A stretch of DNA of 64,000 bases. Origin: Paraburkholderia unamae. Lineage in GTDB: Bacteria; Pseudomonadota; Gammaproteobacteria; Burkholderiales; Burkholderiaceae. The notes beneath the pieces are model-generated. The model was not told the origin of the DNA, searched no databases, and worked only from the letters and a program-made list of their open reading frames with translations. The DNA is taken from the NCBI RefSeq assembly GCF_003268775.1, contig NZ_QLSU01000005.1, forward strand, positions 348,084-412,083, read 5' to 3'. The position numbers were made by a program, and so were the translations under genes. This document shows positions 11,354 to 20,821 of the stretch, in pieces. Numbering within the stretch: the first letter of the stretch is position 1; each line of letters opens with the position of its first letter.

Positions 11354-11793
11354 GTACGACTCCCGATACGACAGCGGGACCGAGATTAGCCTGTTCGCTG
11401 CCGCAATGCACTACCCCGAAAATCGCCCGCAAAGCCACGCCGGAGCGACGTTTGGCGCATTTCATGGCAGCTCGGAGCCAATCGAAAACAAAGACCCGAA
11501 ATGCGCGGAGATGACGACGGCAAAGTGAACCCGCCTTATGCAAAAAAATCTGCGGCGCGGTGTGAAAATGCAGAACGAGTGGCCGCGCGCACGCCATTTT
11601 TGGCGACGCTCGGCATACAGGAGACAAGTGAGAAGCACGACGACCAGGCGCCACGCGGACGCTCAGGCAGGCGCTCGGGCAGGCACGTCGGCAGACGCTC
11701 AAACCGGCGCAGAACGGCGGGCGGCAATGAAAAGCAAAACGGCCCGATATCGGGCCGTTTTGCTGAAACAGGTGAGGAAACGGGAAACGGGTC
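11354..11793. other. intergenic region upstream of bioA
   Basis: About 440 bases without a supported gene. The half near bioA must hold its promoter, though I could not pick clear hexamers. The other end carries the hydrolase terminator at 11733-11764. Open frames here have no family-like sequence and run through that terminator. Confidence 0.6.
11733..11764. terminator. terminator downstream of the exported hydrolase
   Basis: A perfect 32-base palindrome, with arms AGCAAAACGGCCCGAT and ATCGGGCCGTTTTGCT, sits 29 bases past the hydrolase stop. On the minus strand it ends in GTTTTGCT, a short U tract. It is the only strong terminator between this gene and bioA. Confidence 0.8.
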
Positions 11794-13191
11794 TTATCGG
11801 CTCGCGAGCGAGTGGCCGCCAACGTCGGCGTTGCCGTTGTCCGCCGTGGCGTGCGCGTTGTCGTCGTCGCCGTTCTGGGCGGTCTGCGTGCCGCCATTGT
11901 TCCAGACCACCGCGTTGTTCACGGCGTAGAGGCGGCACGGATCGGCGCTGTGCTTCTCGCAGTTCGCGATGGCCACGGCCATCGGGTTGTCGCCGCCCTC
12001 GGCCCACGACCACGCGCCGGAGTCCGACACCGCGAACGCGCGGCTCGGATACTGCTTGAGGAAGTTGCGATAGCCGTCGCGGCCCGCCTGATCGACGAAG
12101 GGCACCGCGCCCACCGAGTCGATCTGCGCGTAACCGGTGCCATGCGGCGCGACCGGCGCCGCCACGCGGTACTGAACCGCCGTGGGCAGGCCCTGGCTGG
12201 CGAGGAACGCCTCGACCGTGGGCCACCAGATCTTCACGCCGTCGCGGTCGCCCACGAGGCGATGCGCGTCGTTCTTGTACGAGCCGAAGTCCACGAGCTT
12301 CGCGAGCGCGGCAGGGTGATTCTCACCCGTTTGCGCATCGCGGTACGCGGCGAACATCTTCGTGACGAGATCGGGCGACCAGACCGAGTCGTTGTCGCCG
12401 TAGAGCCAGAGCGAGGCCACGCGCGCCTTGCCGCCGTAGTCGCCGAACGCCTGGGTCAGGTTGTTCTGCCAGCCCGTGCAGGCGTCCTGGCGCAGTCCGC
12501 CCGAGAAGTTGATGAGGGCGCGCACGCCCTTCGCGGCCTCGGTGCCGTAGGCCATGGTGGCGAGGCCGCCGTGCGACGTGCCCGCCACCACAATCTGGTT
12601 GGCGTCGACATACGGCTGCTTCGACATGTAGGCGATGGTCGCGGCGACATCGGCCGCCTGGCCGAGCCCGTTGCCCGCGACGTTGCAACCGTCCTGCTGG
12701 TACGAGCCGCCCGAATCCGCGAAACCCTGACGGTTCGGCGCGACGACCACGTAGCCGCGGCTCACGAATTCGCGCGCGAAAGAAAGCGGGTCGCTGCGCG
12801 CCTGAAGGCGCGGGTCGCCGGGAATCTTGCCGTGGTTGAAGATCACCATCGGGAAGGGGCCGGGGCCGTCCGGGCGATAAATCGTGGTTTCGAGCGTGAC
12901 GTCGCCGGCGGCGTCCACGGGCACGCGGATCACCTGCTCGTTCATGTCCGAGTGCACGGCGGGCAGATAGGCGTCGTCGAGCGCGAGACGCGGCACGTTG
13001 GCGTTACCGAGGGGACCGCCCGAGAGGTTCGAGCGGGAAGCGTCGGCGGCGTGCGTCGACGCGGCGCTGGCCGCGTGCTGCGAGTTCACAGGCGCACTTG
13101 CCGGTTCGGAAAGCGACGCAGCGTGCGCGACCGAAAGCAGACACGCTGTGCCGGCTACAACCCACCCGGTAAGGAGCTTTCTGAACGCCAT
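11794..13191 (-). CDS. exported alpha/beta hydrolase (dienelactone hydrolase / peptidase-like)
   Basis: The 465-residue protein starts at MAFRKLLTGWVVAG. Residues 1 to about 25 are a Sec signal peptide (basic start, hydrophobic core, cleavage after AHA), so it acts in the periplasm or outside. A low-complexity Ala/Ser linker (about 26-60) precedes the hydrolase domain. The domain shows oxyanion region VIFNHGKIPGD, nucleophile elbow AGTSHGGL (Ser206), an acidic residue in LWLYGDNDSVW, and a candidate catalytic His in YKNDAHRLVGDRDG. The C-terminal 30 residues are rich in Asn, Asp and His and look disordered. Substrate unknown; esterase or dienelactone-hydrolase-like activity is inferred from fold only. 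It is a single-gene unit with its own terminator. Confidence 0.82.
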   Translation of the reverse strand: MAFRKLLTGWVVAGTACLLSVAHAASLSEPASAPVNSQHAASAASTHAADASRSNLSGGPLGNANVPRLALDDAYLPAVHSDMNEQVIRVPVDAAGDVTLETTIYRPDGPGPFPMVIFNHGKIPGDPRLQARSDPLSFAREFVSRGYVVVAPNRQGFADSGGSYQQDGCNVAGNGLGQAADVAATIAYMSKQPYVDANQIVVAGTSHGGLATMAYGTEAAKGVRALINFSGGLRQDACTGWQNNLTQAFGDYGGKARVASLWLYGDNDSVWSPDLVTKMFAAYRDAQTGENHPAALAKLVDFGSYKNDAHRLVGDRDGVKIWWPTVEAFLASQGLPTAVQYRVAAPVAPHGTGYAQIDSVGAVPFVDQAGRDGYRNFLKQYPSRAFAVSDSGAWSWAEGGDNPMAVAIANCEKHSADPCRLYAVNNAVVWNNGGTQTAQNGDDDNAHATADNGNADVGGHSLASR

Positions 13192-13723
13192 ACGCGACAC
13201 CCACCTGCAAAAAACCTGCTGTGAACCCGACTTCCGTCCGACCCGGCCCAACCCGACCGCAGCGCCCTTTCCGGGCACAACGAAACACCGTGGCGCCTGG
13301 CCGGGAAGCCAGGTGCGCTTGTGTGACCCGTTACGGGGGAGTAAACCGACCGGAATACCTGCGCGGCGCAGTGCTATCTTCGATCAGACCCGCCGCCAGC
13401 ACCCGTTTGCAATCGATAGAAGCACACGCAAAATCACGTTTTCACTATGCGCTTACGTATCGAATCGGACACCGTGATTACATACTCGCACGACAAATAA
13501 TTGTTGTGCAATTGAGGGGTAACCCGGCATAAGGCGTGCCAACGGCACGCAAGCCCGCTGGAGCGGCGTGTGCGCGGCTTTGGGCTTGAGCGCGGGGGGC
13601 GCGAAAAATAAAAAAGACGTGGATTGCGAGCGTCGCGCACGGGCAACACTCGCCGGATTCGTTCAGTAAGTGCTTGTTTGCAAAGGCGTTACTACTGACG
13701 CTATGGCAGCGGCAGGCGCTCCA
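13192..13723. other. intergenic region with hairpins, no supported gene
   Basis: About 530 bases between the divergently placed hydrolase promoter and the downstream end of the YchJ-type gene. An AT-rich patch near 13,480-13,515 probably belongs to a promoter. Two hairpins follow: GCGTGCC/GGCACGC (13534-13550) and CAAGCCC/GGGCTTG (13550-13588). Open frames here look like shadows. A non-coding RNA is possible but unproven. Confidence 0.5.
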
Positions 13724-14176
13724 TCAGTCAGATGAAACATCGCCATCGACATAGCGCCAGCAGCCGTCGTCGCCGCGCGTGAAGCGGCTCGTTTCGTGCA
13801 GCCGGTAGGCACGGCCGCCGGTTTTGTAGCGCGCGACGAATTCGACGATGGCGTGCGTGTCGTCGCGCTGCTCGTGGCGCTTGATGGCGAGACCGAGCCA
13901 GCGCGGCGCGCCTTCGGCGGCGGGATCGACATCCAGATCGGCCGGGCAGGTTTCGGGTGCCCACGTCGCGCGTAAATAGGGATCGACGCCCAGAACGTAC
14001 GCCGTGTAGCGCGAGCGCATCAGTTCCAGCGCGGTGGCGGGCACGGCCGCTTCGTCGATGAAGCGGCCACAGCATTGTGCGTAGCGCGGCGCCTTGGCGC
14101 CCGGTTTCTGATTGGGCGCGGCACCGCCGCAAGGACAGTCGGCGGGCCGGGCGGCGCGCGGGATTTCAGCGATCAT
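13724..14176 (-). CDS. YchJ/UPF0225 family protein (SEC-C-type zinc-binding)
   Basis: The 150-residue protein starts at MIAEIPRAARPADC; the long frame upstream is shadow. The N-terminus has a zinc-ligand cluster (DCPCGGAA, then YAQCCGRFID) characteristic of the YchJ/SEC-C family. It is followed by the conserved segment ELMRSRYTAYVLG, the YLRATWAP motif, and a cystatin/NTF2-like beta domain ending with RFTRGDDGCWRYVDGD. The biochemical role of this family is unsettled. The gene is on the same strand as the short-chain dehydrogenase, 133 bases downstream of it. Confidence 0.88.
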   Translation of the reverse strand: MIAEIPRAARPADCPCGGAAPNQKPGAKAPRYAQCCGRFIDEAAVPATALELMRSRYTAYVLGVDPYLRATWAPETCPADLDVDPAAEGAPRWLGLAIKRHEQRDDTHAIVEFVARYKTGGRAYRLHETSRFTRGDDGCWRYVDGDVSSD

Positions 14177-14309
14177 CGGTTCAGGGCTCCGTTCGCGGGC
14201 CGCGCGGGGCTTGCGCGGCTCCTGCAAGCGCGTGGCGGCAACGCATGGCGTGCGGGACGCCATCGCCCCGCTACGCGAGGCCGCAAGCGTAGCGCAGGCG
14301 CACGGCGCT

Positions 14310-14987
<678 letters not shown>

Positions 14988-15077
14988 CTCGCCACCTTTC
15001 CCGTATCTGCCGTGAAGCCGTTGCGGCGCACCACTTCTTTGCCGTTGAAAACGCGGCGCGCCGGATCCGGCACTAGC

Positions 15078-16274
15078 CTACAGCAGTTCGACGCCCATCG
15101 CCGTGGCTTCGCCGCCGCCGATGCACAGCGTCGCCACGCCGCGCTTCAGACCGCGCGTGCGCAGCGCGCCGATCAGCGTCACGAGAATGCGCGCGCCCGA
15201 GGCGCCGATCGGGTGGCCGAGCGCGCACGCGCCGCCGTTCACGTTGACCTTTTCGTGCGGCAGGTCATGCGCCTTCATCGCGGCCATCGTGACCACGGCA
15301 AACGCTTCGTTGATCTCGTAGAGATCGACGTCGCTCGCCTTCCAGCCGGTCTTCCCGAACAGCTTGTTGATCGCGCCCACGGGCGCCGTCGTGAACTTCG
15401 ACGGTTGTTGCGCGAAGGTGGCGTGCCCCGTCACGCGCGCGAGCGGCGTGAGGCCGAGCTGCTTCGCGGTCGATTCGCGCATCATCACGAGCGCCGCCGC
15501 GCCGTCCGAAATCGACGACGAGTTCGCGGCCGTCACCGTGCCGGTCTTGCTGAACGCGGGCTTGAGCGTCGGGATCTTGTCGAGGTTCGCCTTGAAAGGT
15601 TGCTCGTCGCGCTCGATGGTCGTCTCGCCCGCGCGCGAGGCCACCTTCACCGGCGCGATTTCCCAGGCGAACGAGCCGTCTTCGTTGGCGCGCTTCGCGC
15701 GCTTGAGCGACTCGATGGCGAACGCATCCTGGCGCTCACGCGAAAAGTCGAACTCGCCCGCGCATTCTTCCGCGAACGTGCCCATGAGGCGGCCCTTGTC
15801 GTAGGCGTCTTCGAGGCCGTCGAGGAACATGTGGTCGAGCACCTGGCCGTGGCCCATGCGCATGCCCGCGCGCGCCTTCGGCAGCAGGTACGGCGCGTTC
15901 GACATGCTCTCCATGCCGCCCGCCACGATCACATCGGCCGAGCCCGCCAGCAGCATGTCGTGCGCGAACATCGCCGCGCGCATGCCCGAGCCGCACATCT
16001 TGTTCACCGTCGTCGCGCCCGCGGCGAGCGGCAGGCCCGCGCCGAGCGCCGCCTGGCGCGCGGGCGCCTGGCCCTGCCCCGCGGGCAGCACGCAGCCCAT
16101 CACCACCTCGTCGACCTGCTCTGGCTTCAGGCCCGCGCGCTCCACGGCCGCCGCGATCGCCGCCGCGCCGAGCTGCGGCGCGGTGAGCGACGCGAAGTCG
16201 CCCTGAAAACCGGCCATCGGCGTGCGCGCCGCCGAAACGATCACGATGGCGTCCTGCTTTTGCGTCTCACTCAT
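15078..16274 (-). CDS. acetyl-CoA C-acetyltransferase (thiolase)
   Basis: This is a biosynthetic or degradative type thiolase of 398 residues that condenses or cleaves acyl-CoA and acetyl-CoA. The start is the ATG giving MSETQKQDAIVIVSAART, preceded by a clear AAGGAG. The acyl-accepting Cys94 is in NKMCGSGMRAAM, the catalytic His354 in ALGHPIGASG, and the general-base Cys384 in TLCIGGGEATAM. NEAF lies in DLYEINEAFAVV. It is 44 bases downstream of aceK, in a run (MerR regulator, aceK, thiolase, SDR) that suggests acyl-CoA or acetate metabolism. Whether it serves leucine or fatty-acid breakdown or polyhydroxybutyrate supply cannot be decided from sequence. Confidence 0.93.
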   Translation of the reverse strand: MSETQKQDAIVIVSAARTPMAGFQGDFASLTAPQLGAAAIAAAVERAGLKPEQVDEVVMGCVLPAGQGQAPARQAALGAGLPLAAGATTVNKMCGSGMRAAMFAHDMLLAGSADVIVAGGMESMSNAPYLLPKARAGMRMGHGQVLDHMFLDGLEDAYDKGRLMGTFAEECAGEFDFSRERQDAFAIESLKRAKRANEDGSFAWEIAPVKVASRAGETTIERDEQPFKANLDKIPTLKPAFSKTGTVTAANSSSISDGAAALVMMRESTAKQLGLTPLARVTGHATFAQQPSKFTTAPVGAINKLFGKTGWKASDVDLYEINEAFAVVTMAAMKAHDLPHEKVNVNGGACALGHPIGASGARILVTLIGALRTRGLKRGVATLCIGGGEATAMGVELL

Positions 16275-16318
16275 GTTTCTGCTCCTTGATGAATCCGGGT
16301 CAAACGTGTTGGCTTCGC

Positions 16319-18130
16319 TCACGCCACGCGCACCGCAGGCGCGTCGTCGCGCGCGAAGCGTTCCGGGTAGCGCACGCTAAAGCGTATCGATGTGTCATAG
16401 GGAAAGCAGTCCGGCACCTCGCCCGCCATGAGCCGCGCGCGGCTTTCCTGCCAGAGCGCGGGCTCGAAGAAGTCCGCGTGATGCGCGAGAAACGCGCGCT
16501 GCACACGCGGGTCGCCAAGCAAAAAGGTGCCGTAGGTTTCCGGGAAGATGTCGTGCGGGCCGACCGCGTACCACGGCTCGCCCGATAGTTCGTCTTCCTC
16601 ATTACGCGCGGGCGGCACGGCGCGCACGTTGCAGTCGGTGAGGTATTCGATCTCGTCGTAGTCGTAGAACACCACGCGGCCGTTGCGCGTCACGCCGAAA
16701 TTCTTGTAGAGCATGTCGCCCGGAAAAATGTTCGCGCGCAGCAGGTCTTTCACCGCATTGCCGTATTCGCGGATGCCGTGTTCGACCTCCGCGTCGCTGC
16801 CATTCTGCAAATAGAGGTTGAGCGGCACCATGCGCCGCTCGATGTACACATGGCGGATCACGAGGTTCTCGCCCTCGTATTCGATCATCGAAGGCGCGAG
16901 CGTTTCCAGTTCGCGCACGAGCGCGTCGTCGAGCCGCGCGACAGGCAGCGCCACACTCGAATATTCGAGCGTGTCGGCAAGCCTGCCCAGGCGGTCGTGA
17001 CGCTTGACGAGCCGGTACTTCGCCTCGACCTGCTCGCGCGTGGTCTCCTTCGGCGCGGGGAAGCTGTCCTTGATGACCTTGAACACGTAGGGGAACGAAG
17101 GCAGCGTGAACACGATCATCACCATGCCGCGGATGCCCGGCGCGGCGATGAACAGGTCGCTCGAATGCGAGAGGTGGTGCAGCAGGTCGCGATAAAACAG
17201 GTTCTTGCCCTGCTTCTGCAAGCCAAGCGACGTATAGATCTCGCCCTTCGCCTTGCGCGGCATGACGGTGCGCAGAAACGCCACGTAGGCCGACGGCACC
17301 TCCATGTCCACGAGGAAATAGGAGTGCGAGAAGCTGAACAGAACGAGCAGTGGCTCCGTGCGCAGCAGCACCGTATCGAGCGCGAGCTTGCCGCCCTCCA
17401 CATGACGGATCGGCACGACGAGCGGCGCGAGCAGATCGCCGTTGATGATGCGCCCGACGATATACGCGCCCTGATGGCGAAAGAACAGCGACGAAAGCAC
17501 GTGAATCTGGAAGTTCGGCTTCGGCTCGATCACGCCGAAGGTCTCGAGCATCGTTTGCATGATGCAGTCCACGTCGCGCCCGAGGTCCTCGAACGGCGTT
17601 TCCAGCTGGAAATTCGTGACGATGCGCGCAAGCGTCGCCGCGAGCCCGTCCTTACCCGGATAGTAAGCGCGGTACGTCGGCTTCGCGGCAGGCTCGTCGT
17701 TCTCGATGTATTCCGTCGAGATCGCGGGCCGCACGAAGATGAAATCGTTGTTGAAGTACGAGCGATGCAGGATCTTGCAGCACACGGAGTTGAAGAACGT
17801 CTCCGCGCATTCGGGCTGCCGGTGGGCCGTGAGCAGGCCGATGTAGTGCAGCTTGATCTGCTGCCACACTTCGTCGTCGATGCTCTCGGCGTCGTACTCG
17901 TCTTCGAGCGCGCACACACACTCCTTCACGCGATCGTCATAGGAGGCAATGCGCTCGCGCGCGAGCCGCTGCAAGGCGTGCCAGTCGGCCGCCTCGAAGA
18001 ACGCCCTCGCCCGCACCGCCGCCTCGCAAAAGTTGCGGTAGTGGCGGTTGAAACCGTCGAGCATGGTCTGCGCGACATCGAAGCCGATCTGCGAGGAAAG
18101 CAGTTTCGGGAAATGTTTCATGGCGGCCAT
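16319..18130 (-). CDS. aceK: isocitrate dehydrogenase kinase/phosphatase
   Basis: AceK is a bifunctional kinase/phosphatase that phosphorylates isocitrate dehydrogenase and so diverts isocitrate to the glyoxylate bypass during growth on acetate or fatty acids. The protein is 603 residues. Family hallmarks are the N-terminal [21 protein letters not shown], the regulatory domain with [15 protein letters not shown], the ATP-binding motif [13 protein letters not shown], and the kinase core with [24 protein letters not shown] second in-frame ATG three codons later (MKHFPKLL) matches the family better and may be the true start. It lies between a MerR-type regulator and a thiolase on the same strand. 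Confidence 0.96.
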   Translation of the reverse strand: MAAMKHFPKLLSSQIGFDVAQTMLDGFNRHYRNFCEAAVRARAFFEAADWHALQRLARERIASYDDRVKECVCALEDEYDAESIDDEVWQQIKLHYIGLLTAHRQPECAETFFNSVCCKILHRSYFNNDFIFVRPAISTEYIENDEPAAKPTYRAYYPGKDGLAATLARIVTNFQLETPFEDLGRDVDCIMQTMLETFGVIEPKPNFQIHVLSSLFFRHQGAYIVGRIINGDLLAPLVVPIRHVEGGKLALDTVLLRTEPLLVLFSFSHSYFLVDMEVPSAYVAFLRTVMPRKAKGEIYTSLGLQKQGKNLFYRDLLHHLSHSSDLFIAAPGIRGMVMIVFTLPSFPYVFKVIKDSFPAPKETTREQVEAKYRLVKRHDRLGRLADTLEYSSVALPVARLDDALVRELETLAPSMIEYEGENLVIRHVYIERRMVPLNLYLQNGSDAEVEHGIREYGNAVKDLLRANIFPGDMLYKNFGVTRNGRVVFYDYDEIEYLTDCNVRAVPPARNEEDELSGEPWYAVGPHDIFPETYGTFLLGDPRVQRAFLAHHADFFEPALWQESRARLMAGEVPDCFPYDTSIRFSVRYPERFARDDAPAVRVA

Positions 18131-18150
18131 GACCGTGCGGCGCGCGAGCC

Positions 18151-18579
18151 TCAGGTTTTCGCGCCGGCGTGCGCGTGCGCTTCGCGCTCGCGCGCCGCGT
18201 TCTTGTCGAGCAGCGCGCGCGCCTGCGCCTCGTACTGCGCGAGGTCTTCGAGCGTCGCGTCGAGGTCGGCGCGCTGGCGCTCGAGTATGTCGCGGTGATG
18301 CACGACCGTGTCGAGGAAGGCCTGAAGCTGCGGCAGCGTGTCGGTGGGCGATTCGTAGAGATCGAGCAGCGTGCGGATTTCGGAGAGCGTGAAGCCGAGG
18401 CGTTTGCCGCGCAGCGTCAGCTTCAGCCGCGTGCGATCGCGCCCCGAAAATACGCGCTTGAGACCGCCCGCGCCTTCACGGCTCGGCGCAAGCAGGCCCT
18501 GGTCCTCGTAGAAGCGGATCGCGCGCGGCGTCACGTCAAATTCCCGGGCGAGTTCGGTAATCGTGTACTGGGTCGTCAT
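18151..18579 (-). CDS. MerR family transcriptional regulator (LiuR-like)
   Basis: The 142-residue protein has an N-terminal winged helix-turn-helix ([26 protein letters not shown]) and a C-terminal dimerisation coiled coil (about residues 85-135). There are no cysteine metal ligands, which separates it from metal sensors. The HTH resembles LiuR-type regulators of branched-chain amino-acid and fatty-acid degradation. It precedes aceK by 20 bases and is probably cotranscribed with it. The spacer of its own promoter contains ACGTTTACGT, a palindrome of the kind bound by this group, so self-regulation is likely. The C-terminus is Ala/His/Glu-rich. Confidence 0.88.
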   Translation of the reverse strand: MTTQYTITELAREFDVTPRAIRFYEDQGLLAPSREGAGGLKRVFSGRDRTRLKLTLRGKRLGFTLSEIRTLLDLYESPTDTLPQLQAFLDTVVHHRDILERQRADLDATLEDLAQYEAQARALLDKNAAREREAHAHAGAKT

Positions 18580-18636
18580 GGTGGGCGAAGTGCGGCTGGC
18601 CCGGCGCGCTCAGCAAAGCGGCGCGTAGGGCGATAG

Positions 18637-18660
18637 AATCGACGTTTACGTTATCGTCAA
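18637..18660 (-). promoter_or_regulatory. MerR-type promoter and operator
   Basis: On the minus strand TTGACG (18660-18655) is followed by a long spacer holding the palindromic core ACGTTTACGT (plus-strand 18642-18651), then a weak TTCTAT/TCTATC -10 near 18633-18638. The operator lying between the hexamers is the classical MerR arrangement. It probably controls the regulator gene and aceK, and may touch the divergent hydrolase. Confidence 0.6.
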
Positions 18661-18876
18661 CTACGCGGTTGCGCAACCGGCGCGGGAAAACCCGGAGACA
18701 TCACATTGGTAAGCGTTCCCTGCAAAAATGCCGCAATGCAGCGACAATGGAACGGCGCGGCGGCGGTTGCGGCCGGCGGTTGCGGCCGATGGCGCCCGAC
18801 AGCGCCGATGTGCCCCCCGATCGCGCCCGATAACAACATCCCTGCACGGGATCAGAGTCAGGAGAAGACACCCCCA

Positions 18877-19947
18877 ATGAACGCCCTCGAACACCAGCTC
18901 GACTATCCCTACGCCGACACCCTGCCGGAGCCCGGCCTCGCCTTCGACGTCGCGCCCGGCGTGAAATGGCTGCGCATGCCGCTGCCGTTCGCGCTCGACC
19001 ACATCAACCTCTGGCTGCTGCGCGACGAAATCGACGGCCAGCAAGGCTGGACCGTGGTGGACTGCGGCATCACCAACGACACCATCAAGGCCCGCTGGGA
19101 AGCGGTGTTCGACCACCAGCTCGAAGGCCTGCCGGTGCTGCGCGTGATCGTCACGCACTGCCACCCGGACCATATCGGCCTCGCGCACTGGATTTGCGCG
19201 GGCGGCGACAAAAAGCGCTGGGACGTCCGGCTGTGGGCCACGCTCGGCGAATACATGCAGGCGCGCGTGATGGCCGCCGGCGACGGCTCGAACGCGGGCG
19301 GCGAAGGCGCAGCGCGCCACTTCGCCCGCCACGGCCTGGCTGACGAGGCCTCGCTCGACCAGTTGCGCAACCGCCGCGGCTACTACGGCAACCTCGTGCC
19401 GGCGCTGCCCGGCCAGTACCGCCGCCTGCGCGAAGCGGACACGGTGGCCATTGGCGGGCGCGACTGGCGCGTCATCACGGGCTACGGGCATTCGCCCGAG
19501 CATTGCGCGCTGTTCTGCGAAGAAACCGGCGTGCTGATCTCCGGCGACATGGTGCTGCCGCGCATCTCGACCAACGTCTCGGTGTTCGACATGGAGCCGG
19601 AAGGCAATCCGCTCGGCCTGTACCTCGAATCGCTCGGCCGCTACGAGACGCTGCCCGAGAACACGCTCGTGCTGCCCTCGCACGGCAAGCCGTTCCGCGG
19701 CGTGCGCACGCGCATCGCGCAACTGCGCGCGCACCACGACGCGCGTCTCGCCGAAGTCGTCGAGGCTTGCGAGCGCACGCCGCAAAGCGCCGCCGACATC
19801 GTCCCGATCATGTTCAAGCGCGAGCTCGACATCCACCAGATGACCTTCGCGATGGGCGAGGCGCTCGCGCACCTGCATCTGCTCTGGCTCGCGGGCAAGG
19901 TCAAGCGCGCGACCGGCGCGGACGGCGTGGTGCGGTTCTCGGCCTGA
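18877..19947 (+). CDS. metallo-beta-lactamase-fold hydrolase
   Basis: The 356-residue protein starts at MNALEHQLDYPYAD, where GGAGAAG lies about eleven bases upstream; the earlier in-frame ATGs have no ribosome site. The zinc motif HxHxDH is His94, His96, Asp98, His99 in VTHCHPDHIGL. Further ligands are in GHSPEHCALF, ISGDMVLPR and LPSHGKPF. The C-terminal helical extension after residue 280 is typical of a Burkholderiales subgroup close to LACTB2-like hydrolases. The substrate is unknown; thioester or glyoxalase II-like hydrolysis is possible. It is divergent from the MerR gene, whose operator lies between them, suggesting coregulation. Confidence 0.87.
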   Translation: MNALEHQLDYPYADTLPEPGLAFDVAPGVKWLRMPLPFALDHINLWLLRDEIDGQQGWTVVDCGITNDTIKARWEAVFDHQLEGLPVLRVIVTHCHPDHIGLAHWICAGGDKKRWDVRLWATLGEYMQARVMAAGDGSNAGGEGAARHFARHGLADEASLDQLRNRRGYYGNLVPALPGQYRRLREADTVAIGGRDWRVITGYGHSPEHCALFCEETGVLISGDMVLPRISTNVSVFDMEPEGNPLGLYLESLGRYETLPENTLVLPSHGKPFRGVRTRIAQLRAHHDARLAEVVEACERTPQSAADIVPIMFKRELDIHQMTFAMGEALAHLHLLWLAGKVKRATGADGVVRFSA

Positions 19948-19974
19948 GGCCGCACTCGGAAGGCACGCGCAACG

Positions 19975-20010
19975 AAAAACGGGCGGCCCGTGTGGGACCG
20001 CCCGTTTTTT
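19975..20010. terminator. bidirectional terminator between the metallo-hydrolase gene and lolA
   Basis: A 12-bp stem AAAAACGGGCGG pairs with CCGCCCGTTTTT, with an 11-base loop and a T run on both strands. It lies between two convergent genes. Confidence 0.93.
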
Positions 20011-20035
20011 GTTTCCAGCGAGGCGCGCAGCCGGT

Positions 20036-20743
20036 TTAGTTCGAGCCGCCCGTGATCAGATCGGCGCCCTTCGGCCGCACGAACTTGAAGGCGGAAGCCG
20101 GCAGCGACGGATTCTTCTCGATGTTGGAGAACGTGAGCAGCGTCACGTTGCCGAACACGTCGTGCAGTTCCATCGCCTCGAGGTTGCCGTCGCGAAAGCC
20201 GATGCCCACGCTCTTGAACTGCGTGTCGTTCGACTTCGGAATCAGCTCCAGCCAGTCGATGCCGTTCTTCACGCCCGCGTCGGACAGCGTGAAGTTCTTC
20301 TCCAGATCGTTGCTGCCGAACAGGATCGCCGCCGGGCTCGCGCCGAGCGCGCCGCCGAGCTTGCGCTCGGTGACCTGGTTCAGGTCCTTGTCGTAGACGT
20401 AGAGATTGTCGCCGTCCGATTGCAGCAGTTGCTGATACGGCTTCTCGTACGACCAGATGAACTTGCCGGGCCGTGAAAACACGAACGTGCCGCTCGACGT
20501 CTTGGCGTTCAGCGTTGCGGTGGCGATGGCGTCGCTCGCGTTCTTTGCGTTCGAGGGCGCCTTCAGCTCGCGCTGCACGAAATTGCCGCGCGCGGCGTGC
20601 ACCTGGGAAACGAACTGCTTGAGTTGATCGGTGCCGCTCGCATACGCCTGCGAGACCATCAGGACCGACGCGCCGAGCACGGCGAAAAGCGCGCGGCGCG
20701 CCGTGCGCGCAAAGCGGGTCGGTTGTCCAGCGGGATACTGCAT
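20036..20743 (-). CDS. lolA: outer-membrane lipoprotein carrier protein
   Basis: LolA is the periplasmic chaperone that ferries lipoproteins from LolCDE to LolB. It has 235 residues, a little longer than E. coli LolA because of an extended N-terminus. Residues 1 to about 35 are a signal peptide (two Arg-rich stretches, then [18 protein letters not shown]). The mature part shows the conserved [13 protein letters not shown], a beta-rich barrel, [19 protein letters not shown], and [21 protein letters not shown] precedes the ATG. It follows ftsK on the same strand by 78 bases, an arrangement seen in many proteobacteria. Confidence 0.95.
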   Translation of the reverse strand: MQYPAGQPTRFARTARRALFAVLGASVLMVSQAYASGTDQLKQFVSQVHAARGNFVQRELKAPSNAKNASDAIATATLNAKTSSGTFVFSRPGKFIWSYEKPYQQLLQSDGDNLYVYDKDLNQVTERKLGGALGASPAAILFGSNDLEKNFTLSDAGVKNGIDWLELIPKSNDTQFKSVGIGFRDGNLEAMELHDVFGNVTLLTFSNIEKNPSLPASAFKFVRPKGADLITGGSN

Positions 20744-20821
20744 CTATCGTTCTCCAGGAGGAAATATCTTTGGCAGGCGGGGAAGCCGCGCAGGCACGCA
20801 AAGCGGCGTGCCCGGCGTGGC

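Noticed and set aside
11600..11720. Plus-strand GTG frame behind AGGAGA with GCTCAGGCAGG-like repeats
   Set aside because: The frame passes straight through the hydrolase terminator and into antisense of the hydrolase gene.
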